Shown one piece after another: positions 1-6,159 of a stretch of 9,179 nt of DNA. Positions within the stretch are counted from its first letter, which is position 1. The number at the start of each line of letters is the position of its first letter. Both the position numbers and the translations under genes were made by a program. Under the pieces are notes generated by a model, which saw nothing but the letters and a program-made list of their open reading frames with translations, had not been told where the DNA came from and ran no database searches. This DNA is from Planctomycetia bacterium (GTDB lineage: Bacteria > Planctomycetota > Planctomycetia > Pirellulales > UBA1268), in assembly GCA_010027105.1 (NCBI GenBank), contig RGVT01000086.1, positions 1 to 9,179 of the forward strand, read 5' to 3'.

Positions 1-180
1 TATCCCGGGGCGAACGTCGCCCAGATCCGTGCGGCGATCCTCACCGGAGTGACGCCGCTACCGGGCCTCGCCGGCCGCGTCGAGCAGGCCGCCACTGGCC
101 ACGCGGCCGGCGAGGCCCGGTAGCGGCGTCACTCCGGTGAGGATCGCCGCACGGATCTGGGCGACGTTCGCCCCGGGATA
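1..180. repeat. Perfect 80-bp inverted repeat (fold-back) with 20-nt spacer
   Basis: Bases 1-80 are the exact reverse complement of bases 101-180, and only bases 81-100 are unpaired. The repeat reaches the first base of the window, so the left arm may extend further. Both arms encode the same protease peptide (Y-P-G-A-N-V-A-Q-I-R onward), one on each strand. The innermost part of the arms contains the short inverted pair GGCCGCGT/ACGCGGCC, which could have primed a snap-back event. A gene segment copied exactly on the opposite strand at the very edge of a sequence is typical of a chimeric read, an amplification fold-back or a mis-assembled contig end. A genuine palindromic duplication is the alternative. 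The repeat itself is certain; its cause is inferred. Confidence 0.97.
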
Positions 181-1395
181 CGCCGCGGCCAGCAGGGCCA
201 CGGTGCCCGTCACGTGCGGCGCGGCCATCGACGTGCCGCTGTAGGTCGCATAGGCGTTGCCCGGCACGGTCGAGTAGATGCCGGAGCCGGGTGCCGCCAC
301 GTCGACGCTCGTGACACCGTAGTTGGAAAAGCTCGCGAGCGAGCCGTCGCGGGTGGTGGCGGCCACGGAGATGATCGACGTGCCGGGGTAGGCCGAGGGG
401 TACTGGGGCGTCACGTCGGTGTTGGCGGCGCTATTGCCCGCGGCGGCCACGAACAGGATCCCGGAGCGGCCCGCGGCATCGATCGCGTCGCGCAGGAGCG
501 TCGAGTAGCCGCCCCCGCCCCAGCTGGCGTTGGCCGCCACGATGTTCACGCCGCAGTCGCGCCGCATGTGCGTGGCGTAGTTGACCGCCGCGATCGCGTT
601 GCTCGTGGATCCGCTGCCCGACCTGTCGAGGAACTTGAGCGGCATGATCGAGACCTGCCAGTTCACGCCCGTCACGCCGACCCCGTTGTTGCCCACCGCC
701 CCGATCGTGCCGGCCACGTGCGTGCCGTGGCTGTTGTCGTCCATGCAGTTGCCGTTGTTGGCGACGAAGTTCCAGCCGTGCACGTCGTCGACGAAGCCGT
801 CGCCGTCGTTGTCGATGCCGTCGCCGGCGGTCTCGCGCGGGTTCGTCCAGATGTTCGCGGCGAGGTCCTGGTGCGTGTAATCGACCCCGGTGTCGATCAC
901 GGCGACCACCACGCCGCGCGAGCCCGTGGTCCTGTTCCAGGCCGCCTCCGCGTGGATGTCGACGCCGGCCACGCCCCCCGACTGGCCCACGTTGCGCAGC
1001 CCCCACAGGCGATCGAACGAGGGATCGGCGGGCAGTGCGGTCGGTGCGATGGCGAAGTCGGGTTCGACGGTCGTCACGCCCCGGGTGCGGCCGGCCCAGG
1101 CCGTGACGTCTCCCGCGGCCGCGCCGGGTGCCACGAGCGAGAAGAACCCGTCGCCGAGCGCTCGGCCGCGCCACGCGACCGGGAGCCGAAGATCGGCGAG
1201 CGAGGCGGCGCGATCGGCCACGTGCGCTACCCACGAATCACCGAACACATCGACGCTGCGGTCGTTCCAGCTGATCTGCCGCAGGCTCTCCGCCGCGGCC
1301 GGCGCCACGTCCGCGGACATCGGCAGGCGGGGCTCGAGATTCTCGATCGACAGCAGGCCGGCGTGCCGCCCCCTGCGGGAGACTGAGCGAACCAT
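58..1395 (-). CDS. S8 family (subtilisin-like) serine protease with LEPR-type N-terminus; C-terminus suspect
   Basis: This is an exported subtilase predicted to cleave proteins outside the cytoplasm or at the cell surface. The 445-residue reading starts at an ATG preceded by AAAGG at an 8-nt spacing. Residues 18-29 hold the LEPR-type motif common at the N-termini of exported planctomycete proteins. A propeptide-like segment follows, roughly residues 40-120. The catalytic domain carries all key residues: Asp168 in I-D-T-G, His223 in H-G-T-H-V-A-G, oxyanion-hole Asn321 in A-A-A-G-N, and Ser389 in G-T-S-M-A-A-P-H. Residues 192-204 (D-G-I-D-N-D-G-D-G and following) form an acidic Asp/Gly loop likely to bind calcium. 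The last residues and the TAG stop lie in the inverted repeat at 1-80, so the natural protein probably continues differently after about residue 440. The catalytic assignment is firm; the C-terminal end is not. Confidence 0.9.
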   Translation of the reverse strand: MVRSVSRRGRHAGLLSIENLEPRLPMSADVAPAAAESLRQISWNDRSVDVFGDSWVAHVADRAASLADLRLPVAWRGRALGDGFFSLVAPGAAAGDVTAWAGRTRGVTTVEPDFAIAPTALPADPSFDRLWGLRNVGQSGGVAGVDIHAEAAWNRTTGSRGVVVAVIDTGVDYTHQDLAANIWTNPRETAGDGIDNDGDGFVDDVHGWNFVANNGNCMDDNSHGTHVAGTIGAVGNNGVGVTGVNWQVSIMPLKFLDRSGSGSTSNAIAAVNYATHMRRDCGVNIVAANASWGGGGYSTLLRDAIDAAGRSGILFVAAAGNSAANTDVTPQYPSAYPGTSIISVAATTRDGSLASFSNYGVTSVDVAAPGSGIYSTVPGNAYATYSGTSMAAPHVTGTVALLAAAYPGANVAQIRAAILTGVTPLPGLAGRVASGGLLDAAGEAR

Positions 1396-1659
1396 GATGG
1401 CGGCCTTTCGGCTGCCGTCGGCCTTGCCCCACCCGGTCGGCCGTCCCCTCGGCGGTCGACCGTGGTCGACGTGGTGTCGTCGAACGGTTCGCGTCGCGAG
1501 CGCTTCGTTCCCCGTCCGGCGATCGAATTATCGAAGTCGGTCAACGACCGGCTCGCGATTTCACGGGGCTGATTCGCAAATCGCTCGACAGCGTTGTACA
1601 ACCGGACCCGGTCATACGAACGGACAGTTGGTACTCCGCTTCGAGGGACGTTCGCATCC
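1396..1659. other. Divergent intergenic region between protease and rhomboid genes
   Basis: These 264 bases separate the two divergently transcribed genes and should hold both promoters. No convincing sigma-70-type pair with good spacing is visible. A perfect 10-bp palindrome, GTTGTACAAC, lies at 1593-1602, about 60 bases before the rhomboid start, and could be a regulator site. Small hairpin-capable inverted repeats (CGGTC/GACCG and ACCGG/CCGGT) are also present. No gene with recognisable features was found here. Both the promoter and the operator roles are speculative. Confidence 0.35.
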
Positions 1660-2439
1660 ATGGTTTTTCCCGTCGGCGACGACAACTCCGACCGGCGGTC
1701 GTTTCCGCTGGTCACGATCGCAATCCTCGCGGCGAACGTGTTCGTGTTCGTCGTGCTGCAGAAGCTGGGGGCCGACGAGGATTTCACGCTGGCCTACTGC
1801 CAGGTGCCGGCCGAGATCCTCTCCGGCCGCGACGTCGTCACGGAGCCGGCGGTGCGGGAGATCGCCGTCCAGGGGCGGGTGATGGAGGTTCCGGTGCCCG
1901 GGCTCAGGCCCACTCCGATCCCCGTGTGGCTGACGCTCTTCACCGCCATCTTCATGCACGGCAGCGTCATGCACCTGGCCGGGAACATGTGGTTCCTGTG
2001 GATCTTCGGCGACAACGTCGAGGACGACATGGGGCACCTCAAATACCTCCTCTTCTATCTCGCCACGGGGATCCTGGCGTCGCTGGCCTTCGTGGCGTTC
2101 AACGCCACCGGCGAGGCCGCCCTCACCCCCTGCCTCGGGGCCTCGGGGGCGATCTCGGGGGTGCTCGGGGCCTACCTCGTGCTCCACCCCAACCGCCGGG
2201 TGAGCGTGATCCTGCTGAGGATGATGGTCGACGTGCCGGGCTACGTGGCCGTCGGGATCTGGTTCCTGTTCCAGGTGGTGAGCGGGGTGTTCGATTCCAG
2301 CGGCGGCGGGGGCGGGGTGGCCTACTCGGCCCACGTTGCCGGGTTCGTGGCGGGCCTCCTCCTGGCCAAACCGCTGAGCATGGGGCACGTCCGCGACGCG
2401 GCCGACCCGCTGGTCGTCCTCCGGCGGAGGATCGGCTAG
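1660..2439 (+). CDS. Rhomboid family intramembrane serine protease
   Basis: This is a multi-pass membrane protease that cleaves transmembrane helices within the bilayer; its substrates cannot be predicted. I chose the ATG giving a 259-residue protein. It begins directly before the first membrane segment (F-P-L-V-T-I-A-I-L-A-A-N-V-F-V-F) and has GAGGGA about 11 nt upstream. An ATG 22 codons earlier would add a charged tail without family resemblance. The catalytic dyad is Ser162 in the G-A-S-G-A-I-S-G motif and His225 in S-A-H-V-A-G. The conserved His105 and Asn109 of H-L-A-G-N sit in the second membrane segment, before W-I-F-G-D-N-V-E-D. About six hydrophobic segments are visible, which fits the simple bacterial rhomboid fold. 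The region between segments 1 and 2 is long and hydrophilic. A short inverted repeat overlaps the stop codon, and the next gene follows after 61 bases. Confidence 0.93.
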   Translation: MVFPVGDDNSDRRSFPLVTIAILAANVFVFVVLQKLGADEDFTLAYCQVPAEILSGRDVVTEPAVREIAVQGRVMEVPVPGLRPTPIPVWLTLFTAIFMHGSVMHLAGNMWFLWIFGDNVEDDMGHLKYLLFYLATGILASLAFVAFNATGEAALTPCLGASGAISGVLGAYLVLHPNRRVSVILLRMMVDVPGYVAVGIWFLFQVVSGVFDSSGGGGGVAYSAHVAGFVAGLLLAKPLSMGHVRDAADPLVVLRRRIG

Positions 2440-2473
2440 CCGGCGGGCTGGTCTGTGACCCTCCGGCCGGCTA
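2437..2473. repeat. 8-bp inverted repeat spanning the rhomboid stop codon
   Basis: TAGCCGGC at 2437-2444 is the exact reverse complement of GCCGGCTA at 2466-2473, with a 21-nt spacer. It begins on the rhomboid stop codon and ends shortly before the ribosome binding site of the next gene. No T-run follows, so it does not look like a classical intrinsic terminator. An intercistronic RNA structure is possible, but a chance repeat in GC-rich DNA cannot be excluded. Confidence 0.3.
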
Positions 2474-2500
2474 TCACTGAGGGGCAGGAGGGCTCGCGCC

Positions 2501-3748
2501 ATGGTGACCGCGGTCGCGGATTCGACGGAGGTGGTCGTCGTCGGGGGTGGCCCCGCCGGCGCCACCACGGCCACGCTCGTGGCCCGGCAGGGCCGGCGGG
2601 TCGCGCTCTTCGAGCGCGAGCGGTTCCCGCGGTTCCACATCGGCGAGTCGCTGATTCCCGAGACGTTCTGGGTGCTCGAGCGGCTGGGCATGCTCGACGC
2701 CATGCGGTCGAGCCGGTTCGTCGAAAAGCACTCCGTGCAGTTCGTGAACGAGAAGGGGCTGCTCTCGGAGCCCTTCTACTTCGCCGACCACAAGCCGCAG
2801 GAGAGTTCGCGCACCTGGCAGGTGGTGCGGAGCGAGTTCGACGAGATGATGCTGCGGAACGCCGCCCGGCACGGAGTCGACGTGCACGAGGGCACCCGGG
2901 TGCTCGAGGTGCTCTTCGAGGGGCGGCGGGCGACGGGCGTGCGGGTGGAGGACGAGGCGGGCGTCGTGCGCACCGTGGCGGCCGACGTCGTCGTCGACGC
3001 CAGCGGCCAGGGGGCGATGATCATGAGCCGCCTGGGTCTCCGCGACTGGGACCCCGTCCTCAAGAAGGCGGCGATCTGGACCTACTGGAAGAACGCCGCC
3101 CGCGGCACCGGCCGCGACGCGGGGGCGACGCTCGTGCTGCAGCTCGACCGAAAGCAGGGCTGGTTCTGGTACATCCCGCTCCACGACGGCACCGTGAGCG
3201 TGGGCGTGGTGGCGGGCTACGACTATCTGTTCAAGGACCGCGACACGAAGGATCCCGAGGCGATCTACTTCGAGGAGGCGGCCCGCTGTCCGGGGCTGCA
3301 GTCGAGGATCGCGGCGGCCGAGCGGGCGGCGCCGATCCGCGTGGCGAAGGAGTATTCGTATCGCTCCCGCGACGTCGCGGGCGACGGCTGGGTGCTCGTG
3401 GGCGACGCCTTCGGGTTCCTCGACCCGCTGTATTCGTCGGGGATTCTGCTCGCCCTGAAAAGTGGTGAACTCGCGGCCGACGCCATCGTGGCGGCGCTCG
3501 CCGCGGGCGACACGTCGGCCGCGCGGCTCGGCGCCTGGGGCCCCGAGTACGTCCGCGGGATGGAGCGGATGCGCAGGCTCGTGTGCGAGTTCTACGAAGG
3601 CTTCAACTTCGGCCGGTTCGTCAAGAAGCATCCGCACCTCAAGGGTCACGTCACCGATCTGCTCATCGGCGACCTGTTCAACGACCGGGTCGACGAGATC
3701 GTGGCGCCGCTCGAGGCCCTGCGGGCCGAGGATCCGGCCCGGGCGTGA
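2501..3748 (+). CDS. FAD-dependent oxidoreductase of the flavin-dependent halogenase superfamily
   Basis: This 415-residue protein is a predicted soluble flavoprotein. Its ATG has a very good AGGAGGG site 8 nt upstream (2486-2492). The dinucleotide-binding motif G-G-G-P-A-G is at residues 15-20. F-H-I-G-E-S-L-I-P at 45-53 is typical of halogenase-like proteins. Lys76 in F-V-E-K-H lies where flavin-dependent halogenases keep their catalytic lysine. W-F-W-Y-I-P at 221-226 matches the WxWxIP halogenase signature. G-D-A-F-G-F-L-D-P-L-Y-S-S-G at 301-314 is the second flavin-binding segment and resembles the F-x2-P-x2-S-x-G segment of halogenases acting on phenol- or pyrrole-type substrates. True halogenases use reduced FAD, oxygen and halide. 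Relatives with these motifs can instead be reductases or hydroxylases of the geranylgeranyl-reductase type, and the substrate is unknown. The downstream hydrolase gene begins at or just after its stop codon, so the two are probably one operon. Confidence 0.85.
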   Translation: MVTAVADSTEVVVVGGGPAGATTATLVARQGRRVALFERERFPRFHIGESLIPETFWVLERLGMLDAMRSSRFVEKHSVQFVNEKGLLSEPFYFADHKPQESSRTWQVVRSEFDEMMLRNAARHGVDVHEGTRVLEVLFEGRRATGVRVEDEAGVVRTVAADVVVDASGQGAMIMSRLGLRDWDPVLKKAAIWTYWKNAARGTGRDAGATLVLQLDRKQGWFWYIPLHDGTVSVGVVAGYDYLFKDRDTKDPEAIYFEEAARCPGLQSRIAAAERAAPIRVAKEYSYRSRDVAGDGWVLVGDAFGFLDPLYSSGILLALKSGELAADAIVAALAAGDTSAARLGAWGPEYVRGMERMRRLVCEFYEGFNFGRFVKKHPHLKGHVTDLLIGDLFNDRVDEIVAPLEALRAEDPARA

Positions 3749-3765
3749 CCCGGGCCGCGGCAGGC

Positions 3766-4539
3766 ATGCCCGTCGAACTGTCGTTCACGGAGTCAGGGTC
3801 GGGGAGGCCGCTCGTCGTCCTCCACGGACTCTTCGGCTGGAAGCGCAACTGGGCCACGATCGCCAGGTCGCTGGCCGCGGACCGCCGCGTGCTGTGCGCC
3901 GACCTCCGCAACCACGGCGAGAGCCCGTGGGATCCGCGGCACGACTACCCGGCCCTGGCCGAGGACGTCGCCGCCTTGATCCGTACGCATGCTGGCGGTT
4001 CGGCCGACGTCCTCGGCCACAGCATGGGGGGCAAGACGGCGATGACGCTCGCCCTCGCCGCGCCCGAGCTCGTCGCCCGCCTGGTGGTGGTCGACATCCC
4101 GCCCGCCCCCTCGGGCGGCACCGTGATCGAGCACCTGCGGGCCCTGCGGTCGCTCCCGCTGGCCGCGTTCTCGCGCAGGTCCGACGTCGAAGCCGCCCTC
4201 GCTCCGGCGGTGCCCGACGCCGCGGTCCGCGCGTTCCTCGTCCACAACGTGAAGAGCGGCCCCGGCGGCCTGTCGTGGGCGGTCAACCTCGAAGCGCTCG
4301 AGCGGCACGCGGCCGACATCGTCGGCTTTCCCGACCCGCCGCCGGGGAGGCCCTTTGGTGGCCCGACGCTGTTCGTCGCCGGCGGCCGTTCGGGCTACCT
4401 GCGGCCCGAGCATGCGGCCCCGATCGGGCGGCTGTTTCCCGCGGCCGAGTTCGAGGTCGTCGCCGACGCCGGGCACTGGGTGCACGCCGACGCCCCCGGC
4501 CCGCTGCTCGCCGCGGTGAGCCGGTTTTTGTCGAAGTGA
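3766..4539 (+). CDS. Alpha/beta hydrolase, YbfF/ABHD11-like esterase
   Basis: This predicted cytoplasmic serine hydrolase of 257 residues probably acts on esters or thioesters; its substrate is unknown. L-H-G-L-F-G-W at 19-25 forms the oxyanion-hole region, and D-L-R-N-H-G-E-S-P at 46-54 is characteristic of the YbfF/ABHD11 group. The nucleophile is Ser86 in G-H-S-M-G-G-K, and the catalytic His is His237 in D-A-G-H-W-V-H. The usual acid position after strand 7 reads G-G-R-S-G-Y and has no Asp. The acid is therefore probably Asp110 in V-V-V-D-I-P-P, a position conserved in this group. The ATG was chosen because family similarity starts there. A GTG at 3745 overlaps the upstream stop (GTGA) and would add seven residues, which suggests translational coupling with the flavoprotein. 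Family assignment is confident; the start is less so. Confidence 0.9.
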   Translation: MPVELSFTESGSGRPLVVLHGLFGWKRNWATIARSLAADRRVLCADLRNHGESPWDPRHDYPALAEDVAALIRTHAGGSADVLGHSMGGKTAMTLALAAPELVARLVVVDIPPAPSGGTVIEHLRALRSLPLAAFSRRSDVEAALAPAVPDAAVRAFLVHNVKSGPGGLSWAVNLEALERHAADIVGFPDPPPGRPFGGPTLFVAGGRSGYLRPEHAAPIGRLFPAAEFEVVADAGHWVHADAPGPLLAAVSRFLSK

Positions 4540-4722
4540 CCGGAGTGCCGCCGGCCGGATGCGGGCCCGACGGCACAGGCTCCCGGACGCGCTCCGGCGC
4601 CCCCAAAAGCCGTTTTCCGCGGGATTTTCCGCCGGCACGATTTTTCCACTTCGCGCAATTTCGCGCCGCTCGCTACCGTGCCGCCCATGACGAGGCCCGT
4701 GGGCGTCCCGCGGGCAGCGGCA

Positions 4723-4763
4723 GACCGAATCGCCTCACGATTCGGACGTCGTGCGATTCGGTC
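4723..4763 (+). promoter_or_regulatory. Alternative hairpins in the leader of the Cys-rich gene
   Basis: GACCGAATCGC at 4723-4733 can pair with GCGATTCGGTC at 4753-4763 (11 bp). Its core, CCGAATCG at 4725-4732, can instead pair with CGATTCGG at 4738-4745 (8 bp, 5-nt loop). The two structures exclude each other and end just before the AAGGAG ribosome binding site at 4775-4780. This could be an RNA-level switch or a binding site with repeated half-sites. The pairing is seen directly; the function is inference. The rest of 4540-4786 shows no gene and no convincing terminator. Confidence 0.35.
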
Positions 4764-4786
4764 CGGTTCCCCAGAAGGAGATTCTC

Positions 4787-5161
4787 ATGAAGCGGTTCCC
4801 CGTTGTTTCGATGTTCCTCGTGCTGGTCGTCGGCCTCGTGATGGCCGACTCGGCCTCGGCCGCCGGCGGTCTGCGTCGCGGACGTTCCAGCTGCGACTGC
4901 GCCACCGAGCCGGCGTGTGCCGCCGCCGAACCCGCCTGCTGCGCAGCCGAACCGGCCTGTGCCGCAGCCGAACCGGCCTGCTGTGCAGCCGAGCCGGCGT
5001 GCTGTGCAGCCGAGCCGGCGTGCTGTGACGCCGCGCCCAGGCGCCGCGGCCGTCTGCGTGGGTGGCTCTCGAGCCGCAAGGCCAGCCACAGCGCCGACAG
5101 CTGCACCAGCTGCTGCGAGGAGCCCGCCTGCTCGGCCGAGCCCTGCTGCAACGCCGGCTGA
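4787..5161 (+). CDS. Small secreted cysteine-rich protein with E-P-A-C heptad repeats
   Basis: This is a 124-residue protein of unknown function. The ATG has a near-ideal ribosome site, AAGGAG at a 6-nt spacing, which decides the start against an in-frame upstream ATG. Residues 1-25 form a classical signal peptide: K-R, a hydrophobic stretch, then D-S-A-S-A before A-G-G. The mature protein has an R-R-G-R patch and a C-D-C motif. Six heptads follow at residues 41-82, alternating E-P-A-C-A-A-A and E-P-A-C-C-A-A. After these come a strongly basic stretch (R-R-R-G-R-L-R-G-W) and a second Cys cluster with C-T-S-C-C-E-E and E-P-C-C. Paired cysteines at regular spacing suggest metal binding or disulfide cross-linking at the cell surface, but nothing proves either. 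The gene stands alone, with its own leader and a strong hairpin after its stop. Confidence 0.85.
   Translation: MKRFPVVSMFLVLVVGLVMADSASAAGGLRRGRSSCDCATEPACAAAEPACCAAEPACAAAEPACCAAEPACCAAEPACCDAAPRRRGRLRGWLSSRKASHSADSCTSCCEEPACSAEPCCNAG
4907..5032 (+). repeat. Six 21-nt tandem repeats encoding E-P-A-C heptads
   Basis: Six consecutive 21-nt units encode heptads beginning E-P-A-C. Two adjacent copies are identical at the DNA level (4981-5001 and 5002-5022), while the earlier copies differ at synonymous sites and by Cys/Ala changes. The identical neighbours suggest recent expansion by slippage or unequal recombination, so copy number may vary between strains. Confidence 0.9.
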
Positions 5162-5194
5162 CGAGATCTTCGCGGTTGAAGCGGCTTCTTCCGA

Positions 5195-5225
5195 GCCGGG
5201 GCCTTCCAGTCCGGAGGGCCCCGGC
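5195..5225. terminator. Strong GC hairpin after the Cys-rich gene
   Basis: Bases 5195-5207 pair with 5213-5225 as a 13-bp stem (one G-U pair on the plus-strand RNA) closed by a 5-nt loop. It lies 34 bases after the Cys-rich stop and 44 bases before pdxH. No T-run follows, so it is not a canonical intrinsic terminator. It may stop or attenuate transcription, or protect the 3' end of the upstream mRNA. Confidence 0.4.
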
Positions 5226-5268
5226 CGAGCCGCTCGCATCCCCCGGGCTGGATCAATCCCAGGCCGAC

Positions 5269-5913
5269 ATGGAGCCCCGAACCACCCACGCCCGCAAGGA
5301 CTATGAGCAGGGCACGCTCGACGAGGTGACCGTCGACCGCGACCCGATCCGGCAGTTCGCCGCCTGGTACGATGCGGCGGTCGCGGCCGGCGTGCCGGAG
5401 CCGGAGGCGATGACGCTCGCCACGGCCACGCCCGACGGCCGCCCGTCGGCCCGCGTCGTACTCCTGCGCGGCTTCGACGCCCGCGGATTTTGCTTCTTCA
5501 CGAACTACGAGAGCCGCAAGGGGCGGGACCTCGCCGCCAATCCCCGTGCCGCGCTCGCGTTTCACTGGGCCGCCCTCGAGCGGCAGGTGCGGATCGAGGG
5601 CAGGGTGGAGCGGACGACGGCCGCCGAATCCGACGCCTATTTCCAGAGCCGGCCGAGCGCGTCGCGGATCGGCGCCTGGAGTTCGCCGCAGAGCGAGGTG
5701 ATTCCCGACCGGGCCGCGCTCGAGGCGCTCGTCGCCCGCTTCCGGGCCGAGCACCCCGACGACGCCGCGATTCCGCGGCCGGGGCACTGGGGCGGGTTCC
5801 GGCTCGTGCCGGAGCGGATCGAGTTTTGGCAGGGGCGGCCGAGCCGCCTCCATGACCGCCTCTGCTTTCGCCGCGACGCCGGCGGCTGGAGCGTCGAGCG
5901 GCTGGCTCCTTGA
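5269..5913 (+). CDS. pdxH: Pyridoxamine 5'-phosphate oxidase (PNPOx)
   Basis: This cytoplasmic FMN enzyme oxidises pyridoxine or pyridoxamine 5'-phosphate with oxygen to pyridoxal 5'-phosphate, releasing hydrogen peroxide. It is the last step of PLP synthesis and of the salvage route. The 214-residue length is normal for PdxH. Signature segments appear in order: R-V-V-L-L-R-G (62-68) and T-N-Y-E-S-R-K-G (78-85) for FMN phosphate binding, R-Q-V-R-I-E-G (105-111), and Y-F-Q-S-R-P-S-A-S-R-I-G-A-W-S (124-138). These are followed by P-G-H-W-G-G-F-R-L (171-179), E-F-W-Q-G, and R-L-H-D-R-L-C-F-R-R (193-202). Arg193 and His195 match the PLP-contacting Arg and His of E. coli PdxH. The protein ends in the typical E-R-L-A-P. 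The ATG fits the family N-terminus and follows a weak CCAGG site. The gene looks intact and is a housekeeping gene at the edge of the accessory region. Confidence 0.97.
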   Translation: MEPRTTHARKDYEQGTLDEVTVDRDPIRQFAAWYDAAVAAGVPEPEAMTLATATPDGRPSARVVLLRGFDARGFCFFTNYESRKGRDLAANPRAALAFHWAALERQVRIEGRVERTTAAESDAYFQSRPSASRIGAWSSPQSEVIPDRAALEALVARFRAEHPDDAAIPRPGHWGGFRLVPERIEFWQGRPSRLHDRLCFRRDAGGWSVERLAP

Positions 5914-5970
5914 CGGCCGCCCCGACGGCGAGCATCCAGGGTCAATCGGGGCGACTGCCCACGCCCAAAG

Positions 5971-6090
5971 GATAACCGGTACTCCCTCGACATCGCCACG
6001 CTGGCCATCTTCCCGGAATACGTCGAATTCGACGGGGAAGACGTGCTGAAGTTGTTGGTGCAGGGGGAGGCCGGACGAACGATCAAGTGA
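5971..6090 (+). pseudogene. Start-less coding remnant (3' end of an unidentified gene)
   Basis: After pdxH, the same frame stays open from its stop to a TGA at 6088-6090 but contains no ATG, GTG or TTG near its beginning. From 5971 it reads like real protein, beginning D-N-R-Y-S-L-D-I-A-T-L-A-I-F-P-E-Y-V-E-F and ending G-E-A-G-R-T-I-K. Third codon positions are overwhelmingly G or C in this frame, and clearly less so in the opposite-strand frame. I do not recognise the family. It could be the 3' end of a gene cut by an insertion, which would place a junction at about 5935-5970. The remainder of 5914-6159 shows no other gene. Confidence 0.45.
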
Positions 6091-6129
6091 CGGGCCCCCG
6101 GCCTGTCGCATGGTCTCGGACCGTCGGCC

Positions 6130-6157
6130 TTCGCGGGAGGCGAACCAAACGTTCGCC
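6130..6157 (+). promoter_or_regulatory. Hairpins over the recombinase ribosome binding region
   Basis: GGCGAAC at 6139-6145 pairs with GTTCGCC at 6151-6157 (7 bp, 5-nt loop), ending two bases before the GTG start. A competing small hairpin pairs TTCGC (6130-6134) with GCGAA (6140-6144). The only good ribosome-site match, GGGAGG at 6135-6140, lies in the loop of the small hairpin and at the foot of the larger one. Structure-limited translation of the recombinase is possible, but the stems are short. Confidence 0.3.
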
Positions 6158-6159
6158 CC

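Noticed and set aside
890..1882. Plus-strand frame of 330 codons opposite the protease
   Set aside because: Ser/Arg/Pro-rich shadow translation overlapping both the protease and the rhomboid gene; no motif or ribosome site.
1612..2703. Minus-strand frame of 363 codons opposite the rhomboid gene
   Set aside because: Highly biased composition (His, Pro, Glu, Arg) with no domain; the plus strand carries a complete catalytic rhomboid.
2474..3649. Minus-strand frame of 391 codons opposite the flavoprotein
   Set aside because: It mirrors a plus-strand gene with clear FAD motifs and a strong ribosome site, and has no recognisable features of its own.
4606..4645. Possible intrinsic terminator after the hydrolase (T-run at 4641-4645)
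   Set aside because: The nearest stem is only four to five base pairs and is separated from the T-run by several bases, so it is not convincing.
4907..5032. Regular 21-nt repeats considered as a CRISPR array
   Set aside because: The units are contiguous without unique spacers, keep the reading frame, and encode protein heptads.
5062..5268. Longer pdxH start at 5062
   Set aside because: It would overlap the Cys-rich gene and add 69 residues absent from the family; the ATG at 5269 gives the normal length.
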